A stretch of DNA of 22,962 nt from Rhodobacteraceae bacterium UBA7436 (GTDB lineage Bacteria > Pseudomonadota > Alphaproteobacteria > Rhodobacterales > Rhodobacteraceae), in the NCBI GenBank assembly GCA_002478745.1, contig DLQI01000025.1, positions 1 through 22,962 on the forward strand, given 5' to 3'. The translations under genes were made by a program, and so were the position numbers. Shown piece after piece: positions 15,617 through 22,962 of the stretch. The notes under the pieces are model-generated. The model saw only the letters and a list, made by a program, of their open reading frames with translations, did no database searches and was not told where the DNA came from. How positions within the stretch are numbered: the stretch's first letter is position 1; every line of letters begins with the position of its first letter.

Positions 15617-16888
15617 ATGGGTGGCCAATCTATGAAACATGTACTTATTGCAGGGGCTGGTATTGTTGGCGTTTCATCTGCCATCTGGCTCCAACGCGCT
15701 GGATGTCGCGTGACCATAGTAGATCGCACAGGCCCAGCCAGCGGAACCAGTCATGGCAACGCAGGTGTCTTGGCCGCAGGTGCCGTTGTCCCCGTAACGG
15801 TGCCCGGATTAATGCGTAAAGCACCTTCAATGCTGTTCACGCCCTCGTCGCCCCTGTTTTTGCGGTGGTCTTATTTGCCTAAACTATTGCCCTTTCTGGC
15901 GAAATATATGTCCTATGCGAACGATAAGCACGTGGATCACTATGCCAAATCCATGTCCAGCCTGCTGCACGACTCGGTCGATCAACATCACGCATTGGCA
16001 AAGGGAACAGGGGCTGAAGGTTTCGTAACTGAGGAAGATTATTGTTTTGGCTATCAAACACATGCCGCATTTGAAGCGGATGGATACGGTTGGTCAAAGC
16101 GCCAAGATCAGAACGTTCCATACGAAGTTGTAAGCGGAACAGAGTATGCAAAGTATGATCCGCTGTACGACGGGCAATTTGAAACTGTCGTTCGGTGTAA
16201 ATCCCATGGCCGTATTTCGGACCCCGGTGCATACGTAAAAGCGCTGGCTGATCACTTTGTGCAGCAAGGTGGGGAACTGATTATCTCCAACATCACTGAT
16301 GTTCAGATGGACGGCGATCACATCGCTGCTTTGGTCACTGATGACGGCCCAATGTCGGCCGATACGGTGCTTTTGGCGATGGGTCCGTGGTCAAAAAAGG
16401 TTGCACACAAATTAGGCATTAAAGTGCCATTTGAGTCGGAGCGCGGGTATCACATCGAACTCATGAACCCATCTCAGATGCCCCGCGCGCCCATGATGGT
16501 GGCGTCTGGAAAATTTGTTATCACCCCAATGCAGGGGCGAATTCGCGCGGCAGGCGTCATCGAATTTGGCGGACTGGATGCACCAGCCAGCCGTGCGCCG
16601 TTGGAATTACTGCGCACTCAAGTCGCTAATTTATTACCTGAAGTTGAATATGACGATGTCATTGAATGGATGGGCCACCGCCCAGCGCCTGCAGATTCTT
16701 TGCCTTTAATCGGGGCCAACGACACATCTGGAAAAAGCTATAGTGCCTTTGGGCATCAGCACGTTGGCTTGACAAGTGGCCCTAAAACGGGTCGGCTAAT
16801 CGCAGATCTGATCACTCAGAAAAAGCCGAACATAGATTTGGCACCGTTTGAACCAACTAAATACCATTCAAAAAGCGGCCAATTATAG
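15617..16888 (+). CDS. FAD-dependent D-amino-acid dehydrogenase-like oxidoreductase (DadA/DAO family)
   Basis: The 423-residue flavoprotein belongs to the DAO family. The dinucleotide motif GAGIVG (13-18) is followed by the FAD ribose acid in VTIVDR. SGTSHGNAGVLAAG follows, and the C-terminal FAD motif is GHQHVGLTSGPKTGRLIADL. This layout is that of DadA-type enzymes, which oxidise amino acids (often D-isomers, or N-methyl or cyclic ones) to imino acids at the membrane. ATG 15617 follows CGGAG; a second ATG at 15632 is possible. Its stop is 25 bases before a TRAP binding-protein gene on the same strand, so uptake and oxidation of one substrate is likely. The substrate is not known. Confidence 0.85.
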   Translation: MGGQSMKHVLIAGAGIVGVSSAIWLQRAGCRVTIVDRTGPASGTSHGNAGVLAAGAVVPVTVPGLMRKAPSMLFTPSSPLFLRWSYLPKLLPFLAKYMSYANDKHVDHYAKSMSSLLHDSVDQHHALAKGTGAEGFVTEEDYCFGYQTHAAFEADGYGWSKRQDQNVPYEVVSGTEYAKYDPLYDGQFETVVRCKSHGRISDPGAYVKALADHFVQQGGELIISNITDVQMDGDHIAALVTDDGPMSADTVLLAMGPWSKKVAHKLGIKVPFESERGYHIELMNPSQMPRAPMMVASGKFVITPMQGRIRAAGVIEFGGLDAPASRAPLELLRTQVANLLPEVEYDDVIEWMGHRPAPADSLPLIGANDTSGKSYSAFGHQHVGLTSGPKTGRLIADLITQKKPNIDLAPFEPTKYHSKSGQL

Positions 16889-16913
16889 GCTGTACCAACC
16901 AGGGAGATTACCA

Positions 16914-17888
16914 ATGAAAACGATGACAACACTTGCATGCACGGTGGCCATGACGGCTGGTGCAGCATTCGCAGACGGACACGCGCAAAACTGGGACATG
17001 CCGATGGCGTATTCCGCGACAAACTTTCACTCAGAGCAAGGTGTGATGTTTGCTGAGCGTGTCAAGGAATACACCAACGGCGCTATCAACATAACTGTGC
17101 ACCCAGGCGGTTCACTGTTTGGCGGCGGCGACATCAAACGCGCGGTTCAAACCGGTCAGGTTCCAATCGGCGAACGCTTTATGTCGGCGCACGCGAACGA
17201 GGCACCTCTTTTAGGCTGGGATAACCTACCGTTCTTGGCAACCACATATGCAGACAACTCCAAACTATGGGAAGCGGCGCGCGACACTGTAAACGCACAA
17301 CTGGCCGACCTAAATTTGGTCGCACTCTATACGTGCCCATGGCCAGGTCAGGGTTTCTATTTCAATAAAAAAGTAAATTCCTCTGCTGACACCCAAGGCA
17401 TCAAGTTTCGTTCATACAACTCTGCCACTGCGACCTTTGCCGAAGAATTGGGCATGATCCCAGTACAGGTTGAAGCCGCTGAATTGTCCCAAGCCTTGGC
17501 AACTGGTGTTGCTTCTGCCTTCATCTCTTCGGGTTCCACAGGTTATGACCGCAAAGTTTGGGAGCACCTAAGCCACTACTACAAAGTGAACGCATGGTTG
17601 CCACGCAACTACGTCATCGTGAATTCACAATCGTGGGACGCCTTGGATGACGCAACACGCGCAGGCATGCAAAAAGCAGCGGACGAAACTGGCGCTGCTT
17701 GTGCTGCTAAGTCAGAAGAATTGGCAGATTTCTACTTCGCTGAGCTTGCGAAAAACGGCATGACTGTTGAAGATGCTGGCCCTGATTTCTTGACCGAGCT
17801 GAAAGCAATCGGTGAGAAAATGACCGCTGAGTGGCTGGAAACAGCTGGCGCAGACGGACAAGCAATCATCGACGCTTACAACAACTGA
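16914..17888 (+). CDS. TRAP transporter solute-binding protein (DctP type), second system
   Basis: The 324-residue protein begins with a signal peptide (MKTMTTLACTVAMTAGAAFA, cleavage before DGHA). DctP-family segments are the early FAERVKEYTNGAINITVHPG and GIKFRSYNSATATFAEELGM, which contains the usual carboxylate-binding arginine. The open frame extends back to 16848 inside the dehydrogenase gene, but the ATG at 16914 has AGGGAG seven bases upstream and begins the signal peptide. A terminator-like hairpin follows the stop. It is only distantly similar to the other DctP in the window, so the two probably bind different solutes. Confidence 0.92.
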   Translation: MKTMTTLACTVAMTAGAAFADGHAQNWDMPMAYSATNFHSEQGVMFAERVKEYTNGAINITVHPGGSLFGGGDIKRAVQTGQVPIGERFMSAHANEAPLLGWDNLPFLATTYADNSKLWEAARDTVNAQLADLNLVALYTCPWPGQGFYFNKKVNSSADTQGIKFRSYNSATATFAEELGMIPVQVEAAELSQALATGVASAFISSGSTGYDRKVWEHLSHYYKVNAWLPRNYVIVNSQSWDALDDATRAGMQKAADETGAACAAKSEELADFYFAELAKNGMTVEDAGPDFLTELKAIGEKMTAEWLETAGADGQAIIDAYNN

Positions 17889-17905
17889 TCTTTACGCTGA
17901 TCTAA

Positions 17906-17938
17906 CCAGCCCCTGCGTTCGCATAGGGGCTGGTTTTT
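17906..17938 (+). terminator. Intercistronic terminator or attenuator after the second dctP
   Basis: CCAGCCCCT (17906-17914) pairs perfectly with AGGGGCTGG (17925-17933), with a ten-base loop and a run of five T. It lies 17 bases after the binding-protein stop and 21 bases before the next gene of the same transporter. This is the same arrangement as in the minus-strand TRAP operon. Confidence 0.87.
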
Positions 17939-17959
17939 CTTATTTAGGGGCTGAGAAAT

Positions 17960-18673
17960 ATGCGCGATTGGTCACCCGTTTTGGGAATGCCGCTGTGGGT
18001 TTGGCTATTTGTTATGCCCACGCTGTTTGGGGTTTTCTGTCTGTTTTATGGCAACCGGATTGAGGGGTTCTTGCGTCCTATCTGGCGTTTTCTTGATAAG
18101 GTCTATGTGGCTGGTGGTGTTCTGGCTGCGTGCTTTATGGTGACAATTCTGGGCTTGATCGTTGCAGGTATGATCGCACGGTGGATCAGCGTCCCGCTAC
18201 CAGGTACAACCGAATTTGCAGGCTACGCGATGGCTGCCACGTCTTTCTTTGCGATGGCCCACGCCTTGACCCGCGGCGCACATATCCGCGTTTCGATTAT
18301 TTTGAACATGAACCGCTTTCTAAATCGCTGGCTGGATGCCTTTGCCGTTCTTGGCGCGGCAATCATTGCGACCTATTTCGCCCGCTACGCGATCAAGACG
18401 ACCGTCTTTTCCGAAATGCTGAACGACCGGACCCAAGGTCAGGATCAGATCCCTGCGTGGGTTGATGCAGGTCTGCGCATGATTGGCAGCAGCCCTTCAG
18501 ATTGGGGGACTGTTTGGTCCAAAGCCTCATCAGAGTTGATTTACACACCCGTTTGGATCCCCCAACTGGCCATGTGTATTGGCACAATTTTGTTGGCTGT
18601 CGCCCTTTGGGACACTTTGTACCGGATGCTTGTTACTGGTGTGAACCCAATCGTATCAGAGGCAGTAGAATGA
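17960..18673 (+). CDS. TRAP transporter small membrane subunit (DctQ type), second system
   Basis: The 237-residue product is longer than a standard DctQ. It has an extra hydrophobic segment at about residues 12-30 before the four-helix core, and a polar insert around 150-195. Core features are LPGTTEFAGYAMAATSFFAMAHALTRGAHIRVSI, typical of DctQ. ATG 17960 is preceded by AGGGG and GAG. The stop overlaps the next start as ATGA (18670-18673), so it is translationally coupled to dctM. Confidence 0.9.
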   Translation: MRDWSPVLGMPLWVWLFVMPTLFGVFCLFYGNRIEGFLRPIWRFLDKVYVAGGVLAACFMVTILGLIVAGMIARWISVPLPGTTEFAGYAMAATSFFAMAHALTRGAHIRVSIILNMNRFLNRWLDAFAVLGAAIIATYFARYAIKTTVFSEMLNDRTQGQDQIPAWVDAGLRMIGSSPSDWGTVWSKASSELIYTPVWIPQLAMCIGTILLAVALWDTLYRMLVTGVNPIVSEAVE

Positions 18674-19980
18674 CCGAGCTTTATGCGACACTGATCTTCC
18701 TGTTCGTTTTATTCACCCTGCTTGGCAGTTCCATCTGGATCGGCCTTGCCTTGATGGGCGTTGCCTTTGTTGGGATGGAGTTGTTCACCACGCGCCCTGC
18801 TGGCGATGCGATGATCACTACCATTTGGACCAGCTCTAGCAGCTGGACCCTCACGGCCCTGCCCCTGTTCATCTGGATGGGCGAGATCCTCTATCGAACG
18901 CGACTGTCCCAAGACATGTTTCGTGGCCTTGCCCCTTGGATGCGCTGGTTGCCCGGTGGCTTGCTGCATACCAACATCGCGGGCTGTACTATTTTTGCGG
19001 CGGTGTCTGGTTCATCCGCTGCGACGCTCACAACCGTTGGCAAGATGTCGATCCCAGAACTGCGCAAGCGGGGTTATCCTGAATACATGATCGTTGGCAC
19101 CCTCGCCGGTGCTGCGACCCTTGGCCTGATGATCCCACCGTCATTAACGCTGATCGTTTACGGCGTTTCGATCAACGAGAGCATTATTAAGCTGTTCATG
19201 GCGGGCATCTTTCCAGGCTTGGTATTGGCTGCATTGTTCATGTCCTACATTGTTGCGTGGCATTACATCCGCCCTCATGAGCGTCCAGAACCTGAGCCAC
19301 CCATGTCGCTTGGAACGATGCTGGCAGAAAGCCGGTTCTTGATCCCCGTGCTCTGTTTGGTCTTTGCAGTAATCGGCTCAATGTATTTCGGCTGGGCCAC
19401 CGCGACGGAAGCGGCGGCTGTTGGCGTCATTGGCGCGCTTACCCTTGCAGGCTTTCAACGCTCCTTGTCGTGGGAAGCCTTCCGCGAAAGCCTGATGGGG
19501 GCTACGCGCACCTCAGCTATGATCGCACTGATCTTGATGGGGGCTGCGTTCTTGTCTCTTTCTATGGGGTTCACTGGTTTACCACGCGCATTGGCGGCAT
19601 GGATTGATGAGATGAACCTATCGCCAATCACGCTGATCGCAGCACTGACGGTGTTCTATATCATCCTTGGCATGTTCCTTGATGGGATTTCGTCCGTGGT
19701 GCTGACTATGGCAATCGTCGAACCGATGATCCGCCAAGCAGGCATTGACGTCATCTGGTTTGGTATCTTCATCGTTGTCGTGGTTGAGATGGCCCAAGTG
19801 ACCCCACCAATCGGGTTCAACCTTTTTGTTTTGCAAGGCATGACCAAACACGAGATTTCATACATTTCCAAAGTGGCCCTCCCAATGGTTGGCCTAATGC
19901 TTTTGATGGTTGTGATTTTGGTTGTGTTCCCAGAACTCGCAACGTGGCTGCCAAACAATCTGCGCCAAGGGCCGACATAG
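18670..19980 (+). CDS. TRAP transporter large membrane subunit (DctM type), second system
   Basis: The 436-residue polytopic protein has about twelve membrane segments and DctM sequences such as AVSGSSAATLTTVGKMSIPELRKRGY, GLMIPPSLTLIVYG, GWATATEAAAVGV and EMAQVTPPIGFNLFVLQGM. The frame is open back to 18502, but the ATG at 18670 overlapping the dctQ stop is the sensible start (MTELYATLIFLFVL). It completes the second TRAP system. The racemase-family gene begins eight bases after its stop. Confidence 0.93.
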   Translation: MTELYATLIFLFVLFTLLGSSIWIGLALMGVAFVGMELFTTRPAGDAMITTIWTSSSSWTLTALPLFIWMGEILYRTRLSQDMFRGLAPWMRWLPGGLLHTNIAGCTIFAAVSGSSAATLTTVGKMSIPELRKRGYPEYMIVGTLAGAATLGLMIPPSLTLIVYGVSINESIIKLFMAGIFPGLVLAALFMSYIVAWHYIRPHERPEPEPPMSLGTMLAESRFLIPVLCLVFAVIGSMYFGWATATEAAAVGVIGALTLAGFQRSLSWEAFRESLMGATRTSAMIALILMGAAFLSLSMGFTGLPRALAAWIDEMNLSPITLIAALTVFYIILGMFLDGISSVVLTMAIVEPMIRQAGIDVIWFGIFIVVVVEMAQVTPPIGFNLFVLQGMTKHEISYISKVALPMVGLMLLMVVILVVFPELATWLPNNLRQGPT

Positions 19981-19988
19981 GTTAAGCC

Positions 19989-20654
19989 ATGCGCCCCTCT
20001 GTTACCGTTCTGCAGCTAGATACACATTTCCCGCGCGTTGCGGGGGATGTTGGAGCGCCAGCCACCTACCTAAATGATGTAGAGATCATTCGCGTCACAG
20101 GCGCGTCAGTCGCAGGAATTGTGACGGACGAACCTGCATCGATTGATGTGGCACCTTTTGAGGCTGCGCTAAAGGCTGCTAAGGGTGATGTTGTTGTCAC
20201 ATCCTGTGGGTTCCTAAGTTATTGGCAAAACCACCTGGAAGACCAAATTCAACGCCCCTTTATCAGCTCGTCTTTGACTGCACTGGACCGGTTGGCGGAT
20301 CACGACATTGACGCGCTGTCGATCCTAACCTTTGATGCTGCAAAACTGGGTGTAGCGCATTTGGGAAACAACGCGCGCTTTATGCCATCGATCATTGGCC
20401 TAAATCCAAACGCGCACCTGCGTGCGGTGATTGGTGGTGATAGGGCAAAGTTAGACGTTGATCGTGCAGCGTGTGAAACCATCGAAACAGTTCGGGCTGC
20501 AACGACGAACCAACTTGAAACATTACTGTTGGAATGCACCAATTTGCCCCCATACAAAGGCGCGTTGCGCCGCGCCTTTGATATAGAGATTATTGATATA
20601 CTGACCCAAATTGAGCGCGTAAGACCCCGCACAATTCAGCCCGATTTTCTTTAG
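19989..20654 (+). CDS. Aspartate/glutamate (hydantoin) racemase-family protein
   Basis: The 221-residue protein resembles the Asp/Glu racemase superfamily. The two catalytic cysteines of the fold are present: C73 in VVTSCGFLS and C183 in LLLECTNLPPY. These cysteine-pair enzymes racemise amino acids or hydantoins without cofactor; maleate isomerase belongs to the same fold. It starts at ATG 19989, eight bases after dctM, with only a weak ribosome-binding site, so coupling is likely. Together with the DadA-like enzyme and TRAP system it suggests handling of an amino acid isomer. Its stop codon overlaps that of the opposing RidA gene. Confidence 0.8.
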   Translation: MRPSVTVLQLDTHFPRVAGDVGAPATYLNDVEIIRVTGASVAGIVTDEPASIDVAPFEAALKAAKGDVVVTSCGFLSYWQNHLEDQIQRPFISSSLTALDRLADHDIDALSILTFDAAKLGVAHLGNNARFMPSIIGLNPNAHLRAVIGGDRAKLDVDRAACETIETVRAATTNQLETLLLECTNLPPYKGALRRAFDIEIIDILTQIERVRPRTIQPDFL

Positions 20655-20995
20655 TAAGCAGCCGTTACTAGAATTTCGACCTTTAGGCCTTTGCGCGCCA
20701 GCTTCGCTTCGCCGCACGCACGTGCAGGGGCGTGGCCCTCTGGAACCCAAGCGTTCCAAACGCCGTTCATATCAGCGAAGTACCCCATGTCGGACAACCA
20801 AACGGTCACCTGCAATAGCTGTTTGTTAGAGCTGCCCGCTTCAGCCAATAGCGCATCGATCTTATCAAGACATTGTTGCGTCTGGTCCTGAATGCTGTCG
20901 TCAGATGTGCCCACCTGACCGGACAAGTAAACGGTTCCGTTGTGCTTAACGATTTTGCTGGCGCGCTCGCCGGTGTGCATACGTTCAATTGTCAT
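20651..20995 (-). CDS. RidA family protein (reactive imine/enamine deaminase-like)
   Basis: The 114-residue product is a RidA/YjgF/UK114 family member; these trimeric proteins hydrolyse reactive imines and enamines such as 2-aminoacrylate. Family features are VYLSGQVG (22-29), a middle block with CLDKIDALLAEAGSS, and PARACGEAKLA, where R92 is at the place of the substrate-binding arginine. The ATG at 20995 follows AAGGG. It lies 75 bases after the PcaC-like gene on the same strand. It may clear imines made by the nearby FAD dehydrogenase; that link is inference. Confidence 0.88.
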   Translation of the reverse strand: MTIERMHTGERASKIVKHNGTVYLSGQVGTSDDSIQDQTQQCLDKIDALLAEAGSSNKQLLQVTVWLSDMGYFADMNGVWNAWVPEGHAPARACGEAKLARKGLKVEILVTAAY

Positions 20996-21070
20996 GGCAT
21001 TTCCCTTTTGTAAGTGTTGCCCAACTCATAGATCCTAAGATGCATGCGCGCCAGACCTGTAGAGATGACG

Positions 21071-21457
21071 TTACGCGGTGCCCTCACCGTCAAGTTCTGC
21101 TAACGTCGCCTTGGCCAGCTTGATCGCGTGGTTTGCCTTTGGCACGCCTGCGTAAACGGCCACATGCATGAAGGCCTGCAAAATATCATCGGGGGACGCA
21201 CCGGTATTCTTACAGGCCCGCACATGCATCGGGATTTCTTCGAAATTTCCAGTCGCAGCCAGCAACGCCAATGTCAGCATCGACCGCTCACGACGGGTGA
21301 TTGTATCATCAGCCCACAAAGTGCCCCATGCCCCTTCGGTGATCATGGATTGAAACGGTTGGTCAAAGGGCGTCTTGGCCGCCTCTGCACGATCAACATG
21401 CGCGTCGCCCAACACTTCGCGGCGCACGGCCATCCCTTGATCCAAACGGTTCGTCAT
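21071..21457 (-). CDS. PcaC-like protein (4-carboxymuconolactone decarboxylase family)
   Basis: The 128-residue protein has the size and sequence of PcaC, which decarboxylates 4-carboxymuconolactone in the protocatechuate branch of the beta-ketoadipate pathway. The conserved blocks are VRREVLGDAHVDRA, ITEGAWGTLWADDTITRRERSM, the middle MHVRACKNTGAS and HVAVYAGVPKANH (98-110). The frame is open back to 21739, but ATG 21457 behind GGAG gives a standard PcaC start. No other pca gene is in the window, so a general AhpD-like role is possible. It is divergent from dddP and heads toward the RidA gene. Confidence 0.82.
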   Translation of the reverse strand: MTNRLDQGMAVRREVLGDAHVDRAEAAKTPFDQPFQSMITEGAWGTLWADDTITRRERSMLTLALLAATGNFEEIPMHVRACKNTGASPDDILQAFMHVAVYAGVPKANHAIKLAKATLAELDGEGTA

Positions 21458-21724
21458 TATGTTCTCCAAGTTTAGCGGCCCGCGATGGGCATTTGCAGAA
21501 CATAGTTTACAGACAACGCCCTGTGCGCAAGTGGAATGCTGGAAAACAGTGAAGTCCCCTTGTCGGATATTTGGATCGCCAGTGAGTTTGGCTCTTCCGA
21601 AACTTTTCCCAGTGGATTCCACAAAGTTGGAAATGCGACCAGAAAAACCACTGATCCACGTCGCAAACTGGCAACTCATCCTGTGAAAACTACGCAAAGC
21701 TGTAGGAATTGGAGGAGTGTCAAA
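21458..21724. promoter_or_regulatory. Divergent intergenic region between the PcaC-like gene and dddP
   Basis: These 267 bases should hold the promoters of dddP and of the PcaC-like gene. A short inverted repeat, TTCCA (21617-21621) with TGGAA (21628-21632), is the only symmetric element I saw, and it is weak. A strong GGAGGAG ribosome-binding site for dddP lies at 21711-21717. Open frames crossing this region have no recognisable content. Confidence 0.45.
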
Positions 21725-22962
21725 ATGCACCAACACCACAGCACCATCCGCAAAATCGACCCATCACGCGGTGCAACCCTGGGCGATGGTTCCCCCAACG
21801 ATCAAGACCGAATAGAGATTGGCCCAACCCAACTTGCCATGCGCGAATGGGAGGCTGCGGGACTGGTCCTACCCAATCTTGCGAATATGCGTAGCTATCG
21901 CCATGCGCGATTAACCCAACATATTGTCGATCGGGGTTATGGCGGCCTTTTGATGTTTGACCCGTTGAACATCCGATACGCGACCGACTCAACCAATATG
22001 CAGCTATGGAACACGCACAACCCATTCCGCGCTGTGTTGCTGTGCGCAGATGGGTACATGATCATTTGGGATTACAAAAATTCGCCCTTCCTCAGCACGT
22101 TCAATCCATTGGTTGCTGAGCAACGATCTGGTGCTGATCTGTTTTATTTCGACCGTGGAGACAAGGTAGATGTCGCCGCCGATGTCTTTGCCAATGAGGT
22201 GCGCGCGCTGTTGCAAGAACACGCACCCAACCATTCAAAACTGGCTGTCGACAAGATCATGTTGCACGGATTGAATGCCCTTCAGGCCCAAGGGTTCGAG
22301 ATAATGGACGGCGAAGAGGTCACCGAAAAATCGCGTTCCATCAAAGGCCCCGATGAAATCCTAGCAATGCGCTGCGCCTCGCATGCATGTGAAACTAGCG
22401 TCAAAGCAATGGAGGATTTCGCCCGTGCCAACGTAGGGGATGGTAAGACGTCAGAAGACGATGTTTGGGCGATATTGCACGCCGAAAATATCAGACGCGG
22501 CGGTGAATGGATCGAGACACGCCTGCTCGCGTCCGGCCAGCGCACCAACCCGTGGTTCCAAGAATGCGGACCACGGATTACGCAAAAAAACGAGCTCATC
22601 AGCTTTGACACCGACCTTGTTGGATCATACGGAATCTGCGTTGATATCTCGCGCAGTTGGTGGATTGGGGACCAAAAACCGCCTGCCGAAATGATTTATG
22701 CGATGCAACATTCCCATGAACACATCATGACCAATATGGAGATGCTAAAACCAGGCGTCATGATCCCCGAACTAAGCGCGAATTCCCACCGATTGGATGA
22801 CAAGTATCAAGCCCAAAAATACGGGTGCTTGATGCACGGTGTGGGTCTGTGTGATGAATGGCCCTTGGTTGCCTATCCAGATAAGGCTGTGGCCGGCGCG
22901 TTCGACTATCCGCTTGAGGCGGGCATGGTGCTGTGTGTCGAGGCGGCAGTAGGCGAAGTTGG
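21725..22962 (+). CDS. dddP: DMSP lyase DddP (M24 fold), 3' end outside window
   Basis: DddP cleaves dimethylsulfoniopropionate, an algal osmolyte, to dimethyl sulfide and acrylate. The first 412 residues are visible. The start MHQHHSTIRKIDPSRGATLGDG and the blocks LLMFDPLNIRYATDSTNMQLW, RGGEWIETRLL and MHGVGLCDEWPL are typical of DddP and not of general Xaa-Pro peptidases. Metal ligands fall at D295, D297, D307, H371 and E406, with Y366 and catalytic D377, the same numbers I recall for the Ruegeria lacuscaerulensis enzyme. The last ligand (E421) lies beyond the edge. ATG 21725 is seven bases after GGAGGAG. Confidence 0.95.
   Translation, partial: MHQHHSTIRKIDPSRGATLGDGSPNDQDRIEIGPTQLAMREWEAAGLVLPNLANMRSYRHARLTQHIVDRGYGGLLMFDPLNIRYATDSTNMQLWNTHNPFRAVLLCADGYMIIWDYKNSPFLSTFNPLVAEQRSGADLFYFDRGDKVDVAADVFANEVRALLQEHAPNHSKLAVDKIMLHGLNALQAQGFEIMDGEEVTEKSRSIKGPDEILAMRCASHACETSVKAMEDFARANVGDGKTSEDDVWAILHAENIRRGGEWIETRLLASGQRTNPWFQECGPRITQKNELISFDTDLVGSYGICVDISRSWWIGDQKPPAEMIYAMQHSHEHIMTNMEMLKPGVMIPELSANSHRLDDKYQAQKYGCLMHGVGLCDEWPLVAYPDKAVAGAFDYPLEAGMVLCVEAAVGEV

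Noticed and set aside
16848..16913. Earlier start for the second TRAP binding protein, inside the FAD dehydrogenase gene
   Set aside because: The signal peptide begins at the ATG at 16914, which has its own AGGGAG site.
21617..21632. TTCCA/TGGAA inverted repeat in the dddP promoter region as an operator
   Set aside because: Five-base arms are common by chance and no second copy or adjacent regulator gene supports it.
21458..21739. N-terminal extension of the PcaC-like protein by 94 residues
   Set aside because: PcaC is about 130 residues long; the extension overlaps the dddP start and has no recognisable content.
21725..22962. Reading the M24-fold gene as an Xaa-Pro aminopeptidase or creatinase
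   Set aside because: DddP-specific blocks and exact positions of the metal ligands and catalytic residues favour DMSP lyase.
1..22962. Search for CRISPR arrays, insertion sequences, tRNA genes and phage or defence genes
   Set aside because: No repeat-spacer series, transposase, terminal inverted repeats, tRNA-like cloverleaf or defence domains were seen by eye on either strand.

Overview
The window reads as chromosomal DNA of a marine alphaproteobacterium of the Roseobacter group (Rhodobacterales). Evidence: a cysteine-free alphaproteobacterial L31, a MipZ-type division ATPase, two TRAP transporters, an aerobic benzoyl-CoA (box) cluster, and a DMSP lyase DddP whose metal-binding residues sit at the same numbers as in the characterised Ruegeria enzyme. 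No insertion sequence, phage gene, tRNA, rRNA or CRISPR array was seen.

Layout. 1-1430 (+): the end of rplS, rpmE with its terminator, and mipZ. 1806-3464 (+): an orphan Tat-exported family 5 solute-binding protein with a strong terminator. 3520-15434 (-): a long block for aerobic benzoate degradation. In transcription order it holds a TRAP transporter (dctP-dctQ-dctM), then benzoate-CoA ligase, an alpha/beta hydrolase and a DUF309 protein, then boxC, boxB, boxA, boxR and a stand-alone 3-hydroxyacyl-CoA dehydrogenase C-terminal-type protein. 15617-20654 (+): a DadA-like FAD amino-acid dehydrogenase, a second TRAP transporter and an Asp/Glu racemase-family protein. 20651-21457 (-): a RidA-family protein and a PcaC-like protein. 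21725 to the right edge (+): dddP, cut by the window end.

How the genes fit together. Benzoate would be activated by the ligase, epoxidised by BoxA/BoxB and ring-cleaved by BoxC. BoxR, an HTH plus shikimate-kinase-like regulator, would sense the CoA thioester. Three 14-bp sites of the form TGCA-N6-TGCN lie in the two likely promoter regions, one before the ligase and two before boxC. I propose them as BoxR operators; this is the most testable new observation here. The semialdehyde dehydrogenase and the lower beta-oxidation steps are not in the window. The plus-strand block looks like an uptake and oxidation module for an amino acid or related compound, possibly a D-isomer; RidA could remove imine by-products. 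In both TRAP operons a terminator-like hairpin separates the binding-protein gene from the membrane genes, which fits overproduction of the binding protein.

Several starts were moved from the longest frame to ATG or TTG codons with a good ribosome-binding site (the SBP, boxA, boxB, boxC, ligase, DUF309, dctQ, second dctP, second dctM, PcaC). All functions are read from sequence motifs and context; no database search was possible.
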